This document shows, piece by piece, positions 23,502 to 34,894 of a DNA stretch of 64,000 bases. The notes under the pieces were generated by a model, which was not told the origin of the DNA, did no database searches, and saw nothing but the letters and a program-made list of their open reading frames with translations. The DNA is taken from assembly GCA_907165065.1 (NCBI GenBank), contig OU015523.1:126060523-126124522 (forward strand). Direction: 5' to 3'. This DNA is from Caprimulgus europaeus (lineage: Eukaryota > Chordata > Aves > Caprimulgiformes > Caprimulgidae). Positions within the stretch are counted from its first letter, which is position 1, and each line of letters starts with the position of its first letter. A program made the position numbers and the translations under genes.

Positions 23502-26500
23502 ATGCACGGCCTCAGCTCCCTGCTGTCCCGCCCCCGGCTTCGGCCGCAGCCACGCGGCATCACCGGACTCACCGCTGCGGCCGAGCCTGGCACCGGCACC
23601 GGGCACACCTCGGGGTGAGCAGGGCACGGCTGCCCGCCATGGGACCCAGGGTGGGAGCACCCGGCGGGGACTCCTCGGTCCCGTGGGGTGCCCGGAGCAC
23701 CCGGTGCCATGGTGAGGGGCCGCCGGCACAGGGGCTCGGTGAAGGGCTGGTGGGGCCAGGGGACAGCATGGCCGGGCAGGGGGGCAGAGCTGGGTGGGAT
23801 GGGGTGACCCTGATGTCCCTCTGCCCCCCCGCAGTGCCACCACCCCTCGGAGCTGGACCCTGGACCCCTCCGGGGACTGGTACTACTGGTGGATCAGCCT
23901 CATGGTGCTGCCCGTCCTCTACAACTGGATCGTCCTCATCTGCAGGTGCCCGGGCGGGCGGGTGGGCGGCGCTGCCGACGGCTCTGGCACCCGCGGCGAG
24001 GGTGGGCTGGGGGCCTGGCTGGGGGTACGGGGTGTCCTGGCACCCATTGGCACTGTCCCAGCCTCGGTGACACCGGCCGTGCCACCAGGTCCTGCTTCCC
24101 GGGGCTGCAGGAGCAGCACGCGGGGCTGTGGCTGAGCCTGGACACCCTCTGCGACGCGCTGTACCTGCTGGACATCGCCGTGCGCCTGCACACCGGTGGG
24201 TGACTGCACCCCGACACACCCCACAGCACCCCGACACACCCCACTGCGCCCCAACACACCCCGACACAACCCACCAAGCCCCAACACACCCCACAGCACC
24301 CCGACACACCCCACTGTGCCCCAACACACCCTACTGCGCCCCAACACACCCCGACACACCCCGACACACCCCACTGCTCCCCGACACACCCCACTGCGCC
24401 CCAACACACCCCGACACACCCCAACACACCCCACTGTGCCCCAACACACCCCGACACACTCCACCAAGCCCCACTGCACCCCGACACACCCCGACACACC
24501 CCACAGCACCCCAACACACCCCAACACACCCAAACACACCCCACAGCACCCCGACACACCCCGACACACCCCACAGCACCCCAACACACCCCAACACACC
24601 CCAACACACCCCACTGCTCCCCGACACACCCCAATACACCCCACTGTGCCCCAACACGCCCCGACACACCCCACTGTGCCCCGACACACCTCGACCCCCC
24701 ACCTGCCCGCAATTACACACGCAAACACACGCTAACCTGTGTGCACAGACACGTTAACGTGCACATGCGTGCACAGGCACACGTGTGCGCTCACAGCAAC
24801 GCAAGCACAGCCCTGTGTCACCTGCACACGCGTGTGCGTGCCCACGGCTACACGCACGGCTGTGCACCCCTCCACACGGCAGACCATGGGGTGCACATGC
24901 GTGTGCACAGTGCACGGCCATCAGCCAGCCCAGCACAGGGAAGGGTGGGCTTGGGTGGGTGCTCTGGGGTGCACCCACCGCCCCATGGGCAGCCCAGGGG
25001 ACCCCCAACCACGTCCCACGGGACGCCCGTCCTGGGGTCCCTTCCGGGAGAGACAGCCCCCGGGACCCCCCGCAGCCCACCCACTCCTCCGCCACCAACC
25101 TCCTCCTGGCACGGGGAGACCCTGAGCTGCCACACACCTCCCCTGGGGACCCCCCTCGCTGGGAGACCCCCCACCCAGGACCCCCGGCGGTGACCCATCG
25201 CCATCCCCAGCCTTCCTGGAGGACGGCATCCTGGTGCGGGACCGCGGCCGCATCCGCCGGCGCTACCTGCGCTCCCGCTCCTTCCCCTGGGACGTGGTGG
25301 CCGTGCTGCCCACCGACCTGCTGGCCCTGCGGCTGGGGCCGGGCGTGCCGGCGGCCAGAGCCAACCGCTGCCTGCGGGCACCGCGGCTCTTCGAGGCCTT
25401 CGACCGGCGGGAGACGCGCACAGCCCACCCCAGCGCCTTCCGCATGGCCAAGCTGATGCTCTACGTCTTCGTGGCCATTCACTGGTACGGCTGCCTCTAC
25501 TTCGCGCTCTCGGCCCGGCTGGGGCTGGGCAGCGACGCCTGGGTCTGCCCCAACGGCAGCCGCCCCGGCTTCGCCCGCCCGCTGCGCCAGTACCTCCACA
25601 GCTTCTACTTCTCCACCCTCATCCTGGCCACCGTGGGCGACACGCCGGAGCCCCAGCGCCAGGAGGAATTCCTCTTCGTCACCGCCGGCTTCCTCCTGGC
25701 CGTGCTGGGCTTCGCCACCATCACGGGCAGCATCAGCTCCGTCATCTCCAACATCAACGCGGCCGACGCCGCCTTCTACCCCGACCCCGAGCCGGTGCGG
25801 CGGTACCTGCGGGCGCAGGGCGCGGGCGGGCGGCTGTGGCGGCGGGTGGCCCGATGGCACCAGCACCTGCGGACGCAGCGGAAGCTGCCGGCGGAGCGGG
25901 CGGTGCTGCGGTATTTGCCACGAGGGCTCCGAGCCGAGGTGGTGGCCAGTGTCCACCTCCCAGCGCTGCGCCGCGTCAGCCTCTTCCAGAGCTGGGACCC
26001 CGGCGTGCTGCGGCAGCTGGTGCTGCGCCTGCGGCCACAGGTCTTCGGCCCCGGGGAGTTCGTCTGCCGGCGGGGCGACGTGGGGCGGGAGATGTACTTT
26101 GTGCGCGAGGGGCGGCTGGCCGTGGTGGCGGAGGACGGCGTCACGCAGCTCGCCGTGCTGGGCGAGGGGCTCTACTTCGGGGAGATCAGCCTCATCAACA
26201 TCAAAGGTGAGCGCCACGTCCCACCGCGCCCCGCCACGACCCCCTCCCACCCCGGCCTGACCGCAGCCCCCGCTCCGCAGGGAACACCTCGGGGAACCGG
26301 CGCACGGCCAACATCATGAGCATCGGCTACTCCGACCTCTTCTGCCTGTCCAAGGAGGACCTGGCGGAGGTGCTGGCCGAGTTCCCCAGCGCCAGGGCCA
26401 TGATGGAGGCCAAGGGCCGCGAGCTCCTGCTGCGCATGGGCAAGCTGGACGTGCACGCCGAGGCGGTGGCGGCGGCGGCGGAGGAGGAGGCCGAGCGGCG

Positions 26501-27422
26501 GGTGCGGGGGCTGGAGACCACCCTGGAGGGGCTGCAGACGCGGGCGGCCCGGCTGCTGGCCCAGCTCGAGTCCAGCGCCTTCAAACTGGCCCTGCGCCTC
26601 CAGCGCCTCGAGTGCCGGTGGCGGCGGCAACGGCGGCGTGACCGGGGAGGGGGTCCTGACCGGGGAACGGGTCCTGCTGGGGGAGTGGGTCCCACCAGGG
26701 CACAGGGTCCCAGTGGGGTGCAGGGTCCACATGGGGCACAGGGCCCCCCAAAGGCACAGGGTCCCCCCAGGGTGCAGGGCCCACCCAAGGCACAGGGTCC
26801 CAATGGAGCACGGGGGGCCCCTGAGGCACAGGGCCCCTCCAGGTCAGGGGGTCCCAGTGGGATGCAGGGGCCCCGTGGGGTACAGGGCCCCCCCAAGGCA
26901 CAGGGTACCCCCAGGTCAGGGGGTCCCAGTGGGATGCAGGGTCCCATGATGCCACAAGGTCCTGCCCAGGGAGCAGATCCTGCTGGGGGATGGGGTCCCA
27001 CCAGGGTACAGGGTCCCCTCAAGGCACAGGGTCTTCCCAGGGCTCAGGGTCCTCCTAGAGCACAGGGTCCTGCCGGGGTCTGGGGTCCCCCCAGAGTGCA
27101 GGGTCCCAATGGGGCAGAGGGTGCCCCCAAGGCACAGGGTCCCCCCAGAGCACAGGGTCCCCCCAGGGCTCAGGGTCCCCCCAGGTCAGAGGGTCTCAGT
27201 GGGTCACAGGGTCCCCCCAGGGTGCAGGGTCCCCCCAGAATAGAGGGTCCCCCCAGAGCACAGGGTCCCCCCAGGGCTCAGGGTCCCCCCAGGTCAGAGG
27301 GTCTCAGTGGGTCACAGGGTCCCCCCAGGGTGCAGGGTCCCCCCAGAATAGAGGGTCCCCCCAGAATTCAGGGTCCCGCTGGGGTGCAGGGTCCCGCGGG
27401 GGGAAGAGGCCCCCGGCGCTGA
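23502..27422 (+). CDS. CNGA4: Cyclic nucleotide-gated channel subunit alpha 4, with repeat-expanded C-terminus
   Basis: CNGA4 is the modulatory subunit of the olfactory CNG channel with CNGA2 and CNGB1. Exons: 23502-23614 (tentative first exon starting [10 protein letters not shown]), 23835-23945, 24089-24195, 25211-26206, 26281-27422. All phases match; about 822 aa, or 785 without the tentative exon, against about 575 in human. Landmarks: [11 protein letters not shown] before S1, [18 protein letters not shown] after S4, pore helix and filter [16 protein letters not shown]-linker [18 protein letters not shown], and CNBD cassette [13 protein letters not shown] with SGNRRTANI. The filter has Asp (VGD) as in mammalian CNGA4, not the Glu of CNGA2. 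The leucine-rich helix ([20 protein letters not shown]) is present. After [10 protein letters not shown] the last exon continues for about 260 residues of hexapeptide repeat to TGA at 27420-27422; human has a short acidic tail there. Family call is secure; the first exon and the tail need transcript support. Confidence 0.9.
24205..24700. repeat. C-rich minisatellite, about 15-bp unit, in CNGA4 intron
   Basis: Many copies of CACCCCGACACACCC and CACCCCAACACACCC with CACTGCGCC and CACAGCA interruptions. It begins about 10 bases after the donor of exon 24089-24195 and fills half of that intron. Beyond it the intron has CA/TG-rich text to about 24910, then unique sequence. Confidence 0.9.
26640..27419 (+). 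repeat. CNGA4: 18-bp minisatellite encoding the CNGA4 C-terminal tail
   Basis: About 43 units of 18 bp (type GGTCCCCCCAGGGCACAG). Translated in the CNGA4 frame they give six-residue units such as [24 protein letters not shown] and GPPRSE. No in-frame stop or frameshift is visible from the end of the conserved domain to TGA at 27420. Near-identical higher-order blocks occur toward the 3' end (27139-27230 and 27259-27350), which suggests recent duplication. Confidence 0.85.
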
Positions 27423-27472
27423 GGGTTACCTGTGGGGGGAGGGGGGACGTTGGGGACAAAGCAGCGACAACA

Positions 27473-27554
27473 GCTGCCGGGTGACGGTGACAACCGTTGC
27501 TAGGCAACCGCGACACCTGTTGCTAGGTAACACTGACAGCTGTTGCTACGTAAC
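27473..27554. promoter_or_regulatory. Tandem array of RFX X-box palindromes, 23-bp period
   Basis: GTTGCTAGGCAAC (27496-27508), GTTGCTAGGTAAC (27519-27531) and GTTGCTACGTAAC (27542-27554) are near-perfect matches to the RFX X-box consensus GTTRCYNNGYAAC. A diverged fourth unit, GCTGCCGGGTGAC, is at 27473-27485. All four start exactly 23 bp apart. The array begins about 50 bp after the CNGA4 stop and about 0.9 kb before the CCKBR start. RFX factors drive ciliary and olfactory-neuron genes; action on CNGA4 or CCKBR is inference. Confidence 0.7.
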
Positions 27555-27749
27555 GATGAGTTGTTCATGGACCGGACGGGACCGCGATGGGGACGGGGCG
27601 GGGCGGGGACAGCGACAGGGACAGGGATGGGCACAGGGGCAAGGGTCGGGGCAGGCAGAGGAGGGCGCGAGGCTGCGCCGGGGGGTCCCGCAAAACCAGC
27701 GGAGGGAACCGGGCGGGGTCGGGGTGGGGGGCAGCTAGGGTCCCCCAGC

Positions 27750-28150
27750 CCTGGTAACCCCCCCAGGGGTACCCCCCACGGTGGCACCCCCCACGGTGAC
27801 AGCCTCCACGGTGACACCTGCAGGGTGACACTCCCCACAGTGTCACCTCCACAGTAACAGCCGCTCGGTGTCACCCCTCACGCTGACACCCCTCACAGTG
27901 ACACCTCCAGGGTGACACCGGCCCGGTGACACTCCCACGGAGTCACCTCCACGGTGACAGCCACCTGGTGACACTCAGCCTGGTGACAGCCCACCACGGT
28001 GACACCCCCACGATGACACCCTCCATGGTGACACCCGCCCGGTGATAACCACCTGGTGACACCAGTCCGGTGACACCCACCACGCTGACACCCCCACGAT
28101 GAGACCCCTCACAGTGACACCTCCACGGTGACACCCCCACGGTGACCACC
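27750..28150. repeat. Minisatellite, about 15-bp unit, between CNGA4 and CCKBR
   Basis: Imperfect copies of CACGGTGACACCCCC with CCCGGTGACAC and CCTGGTGACA variants, ending about 280 bp before the CCKBR start codon. Confidence 0.85.
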
Positions 28151-28428
28151 CGGTGCGGACACCCCCGGCTAGCCCCGTGCGAGACCCCCAGAGCCCCCCG
28201 ACCTCTCCCGGCTCTGGCTGCAGCCCGATCCCCGTCCCCCGCCTTCCCCCGGACTCCCCCCTCTCCCGCCACCGCCCCCCGCCCCCGGCCCGCCCCGCGC
28301 CCGGCACCGCCCCCGTTCACTCTCCCGGCGGCTCCGGAGCGGAGCGGAGCGGCGGGGACGGGAGCGGAGCTTCTCCCGCTGGCGAGATGGGCGCGGGGCG
28401 GCTCTGAGGGGGGGGCTCGGCCGGTGCC

Positions 28429-31400
28429 ATGGACCCCCGACCCCTCAACGAGTCGCTGCAGGAGCTGCTCTGCCGACCCGGGAACGGCTCCGGCCCCGCC
28501 ACCGGCACCGCCACCGGCACCGGTCCTGCCGGCAACGGCTCCGCCTGCGACCTCCTCCGCAGGGGCCTCCGCGGGCCCCCGGCACCCAAAGGTGAGACCA
28601 GGAGGGGATGGGAAGGCCCCCCCGCTGTACCGCCCTGCACCCTGCCCTCTTACCCGGTACGTGCCGGTGCTCCCCGGTGCACGCAGTGCATCCCGATGTT
28701 CCTCGTCCGCCTGCCCGGTCCTCCCCGGTGCACCCCAATGCGACCCCCACTGCGCCCCGGTGCCCCCCTCGTGCACACGATGCATCCCGGTGCGCCCCGC
28801 CATGTGTCCCGGTGCATCCCGGTGTTCCCCGCCCGCCTGCCCGTTACGTCCCGGTGCTCCCCGGTGCACCACCCATGCATGCAGGGTACCCCGGTGCCCC
28901 TCGACCGCCTGCCGGTATGTCCCGGTGCACCCCGCTGTGTCCCCCTCTGCACCCCGGTGCCCCCCCCCGTGCATGCGATGCATGCCGGTGCACCCCGCCA
29001 TGCGTCCCGGTGCATCCCGGTGCTCCCCGCCGTTCATGCAGAGTAACCCGGTGCTCCCCGTCCTCCTGCCCGCTCCGTCCCGGTCCCCCCCGCCATGTGT
29101 CCTGGTGCATCCCGGTTCATCCCGCCCTGAACCCCGGTGCTCCCGTCCACCTGCCCGGTGCAGCTCAGAGCATCCTCCGTGCCTGCCCCATCCCGCCGCA
29201 CGGGCATGACCCATCCGCGGCTCGCCCCGGTCCCGGTCCCGGCAGGGATGAGCCCCGGGCCGGGGGCTCGGCGGCACCGGCAACGCCCGGTGGTCCTGGT
29301 TCCAGCTCCTGGGGTCCGAACGGGGCTCAGCCCAGGGGGGACACGGGAGGGTGGAGGGCACCCCGGCAGGACCCCACGGGGCGCAGCCACTGCCCACCCG
29401 CACCCCCTACACCCCGCTGCAGGGGGCCAAGACCCCCCACCGCACCTCACCCCAGTGCACCCCACCGCACCCGGCTGGGGCTCGGTGGGCAGCGGGATGC
29501 GGTGCCGGCACCGGCTGTTGTTCGTCTCCCGGGGGATGAACGGCCCCGGTCACGTCCCAGCGCGGCTGGGGGCTCGGGGGTCTGGGGGCTCGGGGGTCCC
29601 GGGGCTCTGGCACCGGGACGACAGTGGCCCAGGGGTGGCCGCAGGCAGCCCCGTCCCACCCGCATGGCCACGGGCCGGGCCCTGGAGGGGGTCAGGACGT
29701 GGCAGCACCGCGGCTCCCACCACGGCACCCGCCTGGTGCCCCGGTGCTGGAGCCCAGCACGGGTGGTGGCACGTCCACGGAGCCAAGCCGGGCACAGCCG
29801 GGGCACCCCGGCCCCACCACCGCTGCGGTGGCAGCCCCGCCAAGGGGGCTCGGGCACCTGGCTCCCCACCGAGCCCACCGGATGCAGCCAGAACCATCCG
29901 GAGCCCACGTGGCCGGCCCGTGCTCGGCCACGCTGCCCTCCCGTGCCGGGGTGTCCCTGTGCCACCGCGACACCCAGGCGGCATCCCGCATCCCTGCCGC
30001 CCGCAGACCTGGACCTGACGGTGCGTGTGCTGCTCTACGCGCTGATCTTCGTGCTGAGCGTCTGCGGCAACGCCCTGGTGGTGGCCGTGCTGCTGCTGAA
30101 CCGCCGCCTGCGCACCGTCACCAACTCCTTCCTGCTGTCCCTGGCGCTCAGCGACCTGATGCTGGCGCTCTGCTGCATGCCCTTCACCCTGGTCCCCAAC
30201 CTCATGGGCACCTTCGTCTTCGGAGAGGCCGTCTGCAAGCTCATGGCCTACCTCATGGGTACGAGGGGGCAGCGGGTGGGGACGGGGTGCCGTGCCATGG
30301 CTGTGCCGTGGGTGCTGACCTCTCGCCCTGCCGTGGGTGCTGACCCCACACCGTGCCATGGGTGCTGACCCCTCGCCCTGCCGTGGGTGCTGACCCCTCG
30401 CCGTGCCATGGGTGCTGACCCCTCGCCGTGCCGTGGGTGCTGACCCCACACCGTGCTGTGGGTGCTGACCCCTTGCCGTGCAGTGGGTGCTGACCCCTCG
30501 CCGTGCCGTGGGTGCTGACCCCACACCGTGCTGTGGGTGCTGACCCCTTGCCGTGCAGTGGGTGCTGATCCCTCGCCGTGCCATGGGTGCTGACCCCTCG
30601 CTGTGCCGTGGGTGCTGACCCCTGGCCATGCCGTGGGTGCTGACCCCCCCCACCATCCGCAGGCATCTCGGTCTCGGTCTCCACCTTCAGCCTGGTGGCC
30701 ATCGCCATCGAGCGGTACAGCGCCATCTGCAACCCGCTGCAGTCCCGCGTCTGGCAGACGCGCTCGCACGCCTGCCGGGTCATCGCCAGCACCTGGCTCC
30801 TCTCGGCGCTGCTCATGCTGCCCTACGCCGTCTACAGCACCACGCGCGCCCTGCCCGCCCGCGGCGCCCACCACCCGCCCGTCACCCAGTGCACCCACAA
30901 CTGGCCCAGTGACCACGTCCGGCAGGCCTGGTGAGTCAGCGCCGGGACCCCCGCCCACCCCCGGGACCCCGGCGCCGTGGGGGGGACATGGTCCAGCCAC
31001 CAGCCCTGGCTGCTGTGGGCGAGGGGTTGCTGGGTGACGGGCACCGCGTCTCGCAGGTACGTCCTGCTGCTCCTCATCCTCTTCTTCATCCCGGGCGTGG
31101 TGATGATCGTGGCGTACGGGCTGATCTCCCGCGAGCTCTACCGCGGCATCCGCTTCGAGCTGGACATCAAGGGGGAGGCTGCAGGTGAGGGGCTGGCACA
31201 GGGCACGGGCAGAGCCCCCGCCCCAAGGCCCCACAGTTGGGTGGGCTCTCTGGGGACCCCTCCCTGTGCGGGGTCCTTTGCTGCCTCCTGTCCCCACACC
31301 CCACGGACGACGTGCTGGTGGCCGCAGGGTGACACAGTCCCCACGGTGCCACATCTGTGACCGCGTCCCCTCCGTCCCACAGCCCAGCGCAACGGCAGCG

Positions 31401-31888
31401 GGGACCCGGCGCCCGCCTGCGACGAGGGGGACGGCTGCTACCTGCAGCTGTCCCGGCCGGGCGGCGCGCTGGAGCTGCGGGCGCTGGGCACGCAGCAGGA
31501 CCGGGCGCGCATCAACAGCTCGGAGGCCAAGCTGGTGGCCAAGCGGCGGGTGATCCGCATGCTGGTGGTCATCGTGGCCATGTTCTTCCTCTGCTGGTTG
31601 CCCATCTTCACGGCCAACACCTGGCGAGCCTTCGCCCCGCGGGCGGCTCAGCGGGCGCTCTCGGGGACCCCCATCTCCTTCATCCACCTGCTGTCCTACA
31701 CCTCCGCCTGCGCCAACCCCCTCATCTACTGCTTCATGAACCGCCGCTTCCGCAAAGCCTTCGGGGCCACCTGCGCCGGCTGCCGCCGCGCCTGTCCCCG
31801 CCGCCCGCCCGACGACGAGGTGGCCAACACCACCGCCTCGCTCTCCAAGTTCAGCTACACCACCGTCAGCAGCCTCGGTCCCCCCTGA
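28429..31888 (+). CDS. CCKBR: Cholecystokinin B / gastrin receptor
   Basis: CCKBR is a class A GPCR for gastrin and CCK, Gq-coupled, at the plasma membrane. Five exons: 28429-28591, 30007-30258, 30663-30930, 31057-31184, 31383-31888; they join to 438 aa (human 447). The ATG at 28429 opens a short extracellular N-terminus with sequons NES and NGS (twice). TM1 YALIFVLSVCGNALVVAVLL, TM2 NSFLLSLALSDLMLALCCMP, then the family-typical FTLVPNLMGTFVFGEAVCK. TM3 ends in ERYSAIC (E/DRY). TM6 carries FFLCWLP and TM7 ends NPLIYCF (NPxxY). The tail has Cys residues that may be palmitoylated and ends FSYTTVSSLGPP, as in mammalian CCKBR. The third intracellular loop is somewhat shorter than in human. Closest alternative is CCKAR, but the N-terminus, loop 3 and tail fit CCKBR, and so does the CNGA4 neighbour. 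Confidence 0.95.
28640..29170. repeat. Tandem repeat in CCKBR intron 1
   Basis: Degenerate repeats built from CCCGGTGCATCCCGGTGC and CACCCCGCCATGTGTCCCGG with several higher-order units. The rest of this intron (29171-30006) is GC-rich unique sequence in which nothing was recognised. Confidence 0.75.
30290..30655. repeat. 24-bp minisatellite in CCKBR intron 2
   Basis: About fifteen copies of GCCGTGGGTGCTGACCCCTC plus GCCG, with CACACCGTG variants. It fills the intron between exons 30007-30258 and 30663-30930 almost to the acceptor. Confidence 0.9.
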
Positions 31889-31999
31889 GCCCCCCGACCC
31901 GACCCGGGATCTGCCCGCAGCCCCCTGCGCCCCCGCCTGCCCCGGGACCCTCCTGCCTCCCACACAGCTCAGCACACCCTGTGTCACCCACCCGTGTCA

Positions 32000-32350
32000 C
32001 CCACCGCTCTGAGCTGGGGCTCCACTGGTCCCCACACAGCCCCAGGACCCCCAGTACCCCCACATCACCCACCCCTCTGCCTTGGGGTCTCACCGGTCCC
32101 CACATGTCCCCAGGACCCCCCATGTCACCCACTCCTCTGCCTTGGGGTCTCACCGGTCCCCACACAGCCCCAGGACCCCCAGCACTCCCCGTGTCACCAC
32201 CCCTCTGCCTTGGGGTCTCACCAGCCCCAACATGTCCCCAGGACCCCCCATGTCCCCCAGTATCACCCACTCCCCTTCCCTGGCTCCTCCCCAGCCCCTA
32301 AACGTCCCCTGTGCCCCCCACTCCTCTGCCCTGGGGTCTCCCCACCCCAC
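32000..32350. repeat. Repeat in the CCKBR 3' UTR, about 60-bp unit
   Basis: Five or six imperfect units of CCTCTGCCTTGGGGTCTCAC followed by CGGTCCCCACA and CCCCAGGACCCCC. It lies between the stop (31888) and the polyA signal, so it should be transcribed as 3' UTR. Confidence 0.75.
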
Positions 32351-32494
32351 AGACAATCCCGGGACCCCCTGTGTCCCCAGCTCCAGGCTGGGTGGGGGTG
32401 AGGATGTGGGGCAGTGACCCCCGGGGACCGGTGGGGTGGGGAGGGGGGTGATGTGGGGTGGGGTCCCCCCACGCTGCTCCCCAATTCCGGCCGC

Positions 32495-32500
32495 AATAAA
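32495..32500 (+). terminator. CCKBR: CCKBR polyadenylation signal (AATAAA)
   Basis: AATAAA about 610 bases after the CCKBR stop. It sets a 3' UTR of about 0.63 kb. Confidence 0.7.
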
Positions 32501-32729
32501 CTCACCCTGCGCCCGCCTGCGCCGCTGCGTCCCAGCGCGACAGCCCGGCCGGCACCGGGGGTCACGGGCACGCGCGGAGCTGAACACGGCTGGGACACGC
32601 GTGGGCACACACAGCGCACACGCGTGTGACACGGCAGCACGGCTCCTGCGTGCTTGTGCACACGTGTACAGCTGGGGGGTTTGCAGGGCCGGGCGCGTTC
32701 ACACGCGGGTACGGAGAGAGCCACAGTGC

Positions 32730-33620
32730 ACACCGGCACGTGGAGCTGTGCACACGCCTGTGCATACACCTGTGCACACACACACCTGTGCACACACCTG
32801 TGCACACACACACCTCTGTGCACACACCTGTGCACACACACCTGTGCACACACACACCTGTGCACACACCTGTGCACACACACACCTCTGTGCACACACA
32901 CCTGTGCACACACACACAATGGCACACACACCTCTGTGCACACACACCTGTGCACACACACACCTGCACACACCTGTGCACACACACCTCTGTGCACATA
33001 CACACCTGTGCACACACACACCTGTGCACACACACACCTCTGTGCACACACACCTCTGTGCACACACACACACCTGTGCACACACCTGTGTGCACACCTC
33101 TGTGCACATACACACCTGTGCACACACACACCTGTGCACACAGCTCTGTGCACACACCTGTGCACACACGCACCTGTGCACACACCTCTGTGCACACACA
33201 CACCTGTGCACACATACACCTGTGCACACAGCTCTGTGCACACACCTGTGCACACACACCTCTGTGCACACACCTCTGTGCACACACCTGTGCACACACA
33301 CACCTGTGCACACACACCTGTGCACAATCACATCCCTGTGCACACACACACCTGTGCACAATCACATCCCTACACACACACCTGTGCACAATCACATCTC
33401 TGCACACACACACCTGTGCACAATCACATCCCTGCGCACACACCTGTGCACAATCACATCCCTGCACACACACACACCTGTGCACAATCACATCCCTGCG
33501 CACACACACGTCTGCACATGCAAAAGCACATCCACGGACATGCACAGCTGAACTTGCACACACACACACGTACACACACACGTGTGCACACAGACACACA
33601 CACACACGGAGGGGACACAC
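32730..33620. repeat. CA/TG-rich minisatellite downstream of CCKBR
   Basis: Nearly 0.9 kb of CACACACCTGTGCACACACA-type units (about 10-16 bp), later with interspersed AATCACATCCCTGCACAC units. The text is largely alternating purine-pyrimidine. Open frames across it in several frames (Cys/Val/His or Thr/His-rich) are artefacts of the repeat. Confidence 0.9.
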
Positions 33621-33714
33621 AGACAGACACAACCCCTGCACCCACAGGAGCTCCCCAGGGGGGTGGAGACCCCAGAGATTGAGGGGTCAGGACCCCCAAT
33701 GGGGCTCCAGCCCC

Positions 33715-34035
33715 TGACAGGAGGGTGCAGAGAGGTGGGGGTGGGTCTGTTCCACCAAGGCCCAAGGGAGAGGACAAGAGGAAATGGGCTCCAGTTGTGC
33801 CCAGGGCAGTTGAGATGGGATGTGAGGAAGAATTTCTTTGCTGAAAGGGTTCTGGGGCATTGGAAGGGGTTGCCCAGGGCAGTGGTGGAGTCCCCATCCC
33901 TGGAGGGACTGAAGAGTCGTGTAGACACAGTGCTGAGGGACATGGGTCAGTGGGGACTGGGCAGTGTTGGGTTCATGGTTGGACTCCAGGAGCTCAAAGG
34001 GCTTTTCCAGCCCAGGCAACTCTGGGGTTCTGTGA
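33715..34035 (+). mobile_element. CR1 LINE 3' fragment, forward
   Basis: The sequence runs from GAGGTGGGGGTGGGTCTGTT through GAGGAAGAATTTCTTTGCTG to a TCTGGGGTTCTGTGA terminus. It is very similar to the 3' half of the copy at 42715-43305. Confidence 0.85.
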
Positions 34036-34104
34036 TATCCTCATGGGTGGGTCTGACAGGCTGAACTGCACCTGAAGGGGAAGGGGGACACCCAAGCGAG
34101 GCAG

Positions 34105-34615
34105 CAATCGCGTGGAGGCCACCTCCATGGACTGCTGGGTGCAGGACAGCCCCTGACAGGCTGGAAGGACCAAACTGCGTCCAGCTCTGGGGTCCTCAGC
34201 ACAGGAAGGACAGGGAGCTCCTGGAGCCAGTGCAGAGGGGGCCACGAGGATGATGCCAGGGCTGGAGCAGCTCTGCTGTGAGGACAGGCTGAGAGAGTTG
34301 GGGCTGTTCAGCCTGGAGAAGAGAAGGCTCCAGGGAGACCTTCCAGTGGCCTCCCAGTACCTGAAGGGGCTCCAGGAAGGCTGGGGAGGGACTTTGGCCA
34401 AGGGCAGGGAGTGACAGAACAAGGGGTGGTGGCTTGAAAGTGTCAGAGGGGAGATGGAGCTGAGATGTGAGGAAGAAATTGTTTGGTGTGAGGGTGGTGA
34501 GACCCTGGCCCAGGTTGGGCAGAGAAGCTGTGGCTGCTCCTCCCTGGAAGTGTTCTGGGCCAGGTTGGATGAGGCTTTGAGCAACCTGGTCTAGTGGAAG
34601 GTGTCCCTGCTGCTG
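34105..34615 (+). mobile_element. CR1 LINE 3' fragment, forward, second subfamily
   Basis: Includes GATGATGCCAGGGCTGGAGC, GCCTGGAGAAGAGAAGGCTC and, near the end, CTAGTGGAAGGTGTCCCTGC. The terminal octamers are missing. It is the forward counterpart of the reverse copy at 38885-39600. Confidence 0.85.
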
Positions 34616-34894
34616 CCAGTCTGTGCCTCTGTGACTTGCAGCAGCACTGGCCGGTGCTGGAGGGGTGATGCCCAGGCAGCAGCAACCACATCTGCTGGTC
34701 TCGGTGCCACAGCTGCAGCTGGGGCAGGAGGGGAGTCTGGGGGGTCCCATCACCGTGTGAGAACATCTGATGGGGGAGCAGAGAGAAGACAGGGCCGGGC
34801 TCTTCACAGCTGTCCCCAGCGACAGAACAGCCGGGGCTGGGGGGACCCCTGGGGTTCACCTCCCCCAGCCCACCCGGGGCTGGTGCCTTCCACA

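Noticed and set aside
27481..27738. 85-residue plus-strand frame starting in the RFX array
   Set aside because: Not homologous to anything recognised; the second half is Gly/Arg low complexity. Kept only as a place to look for a transcript.
28429..31888. CCKAR as identity of the receptor
   Set aside because: The long loop 3 with the GDGCYLQLSRPG segment, the FSYTTVSSLG tail and the CNGA4 neighbour match CCKBR.
32562..33717. Several 220-370-residue frames rich in Cys/Val/His or Thr/His
   Set aside because: They are translations of the CA/TG array. Similar frames are open on both strands.
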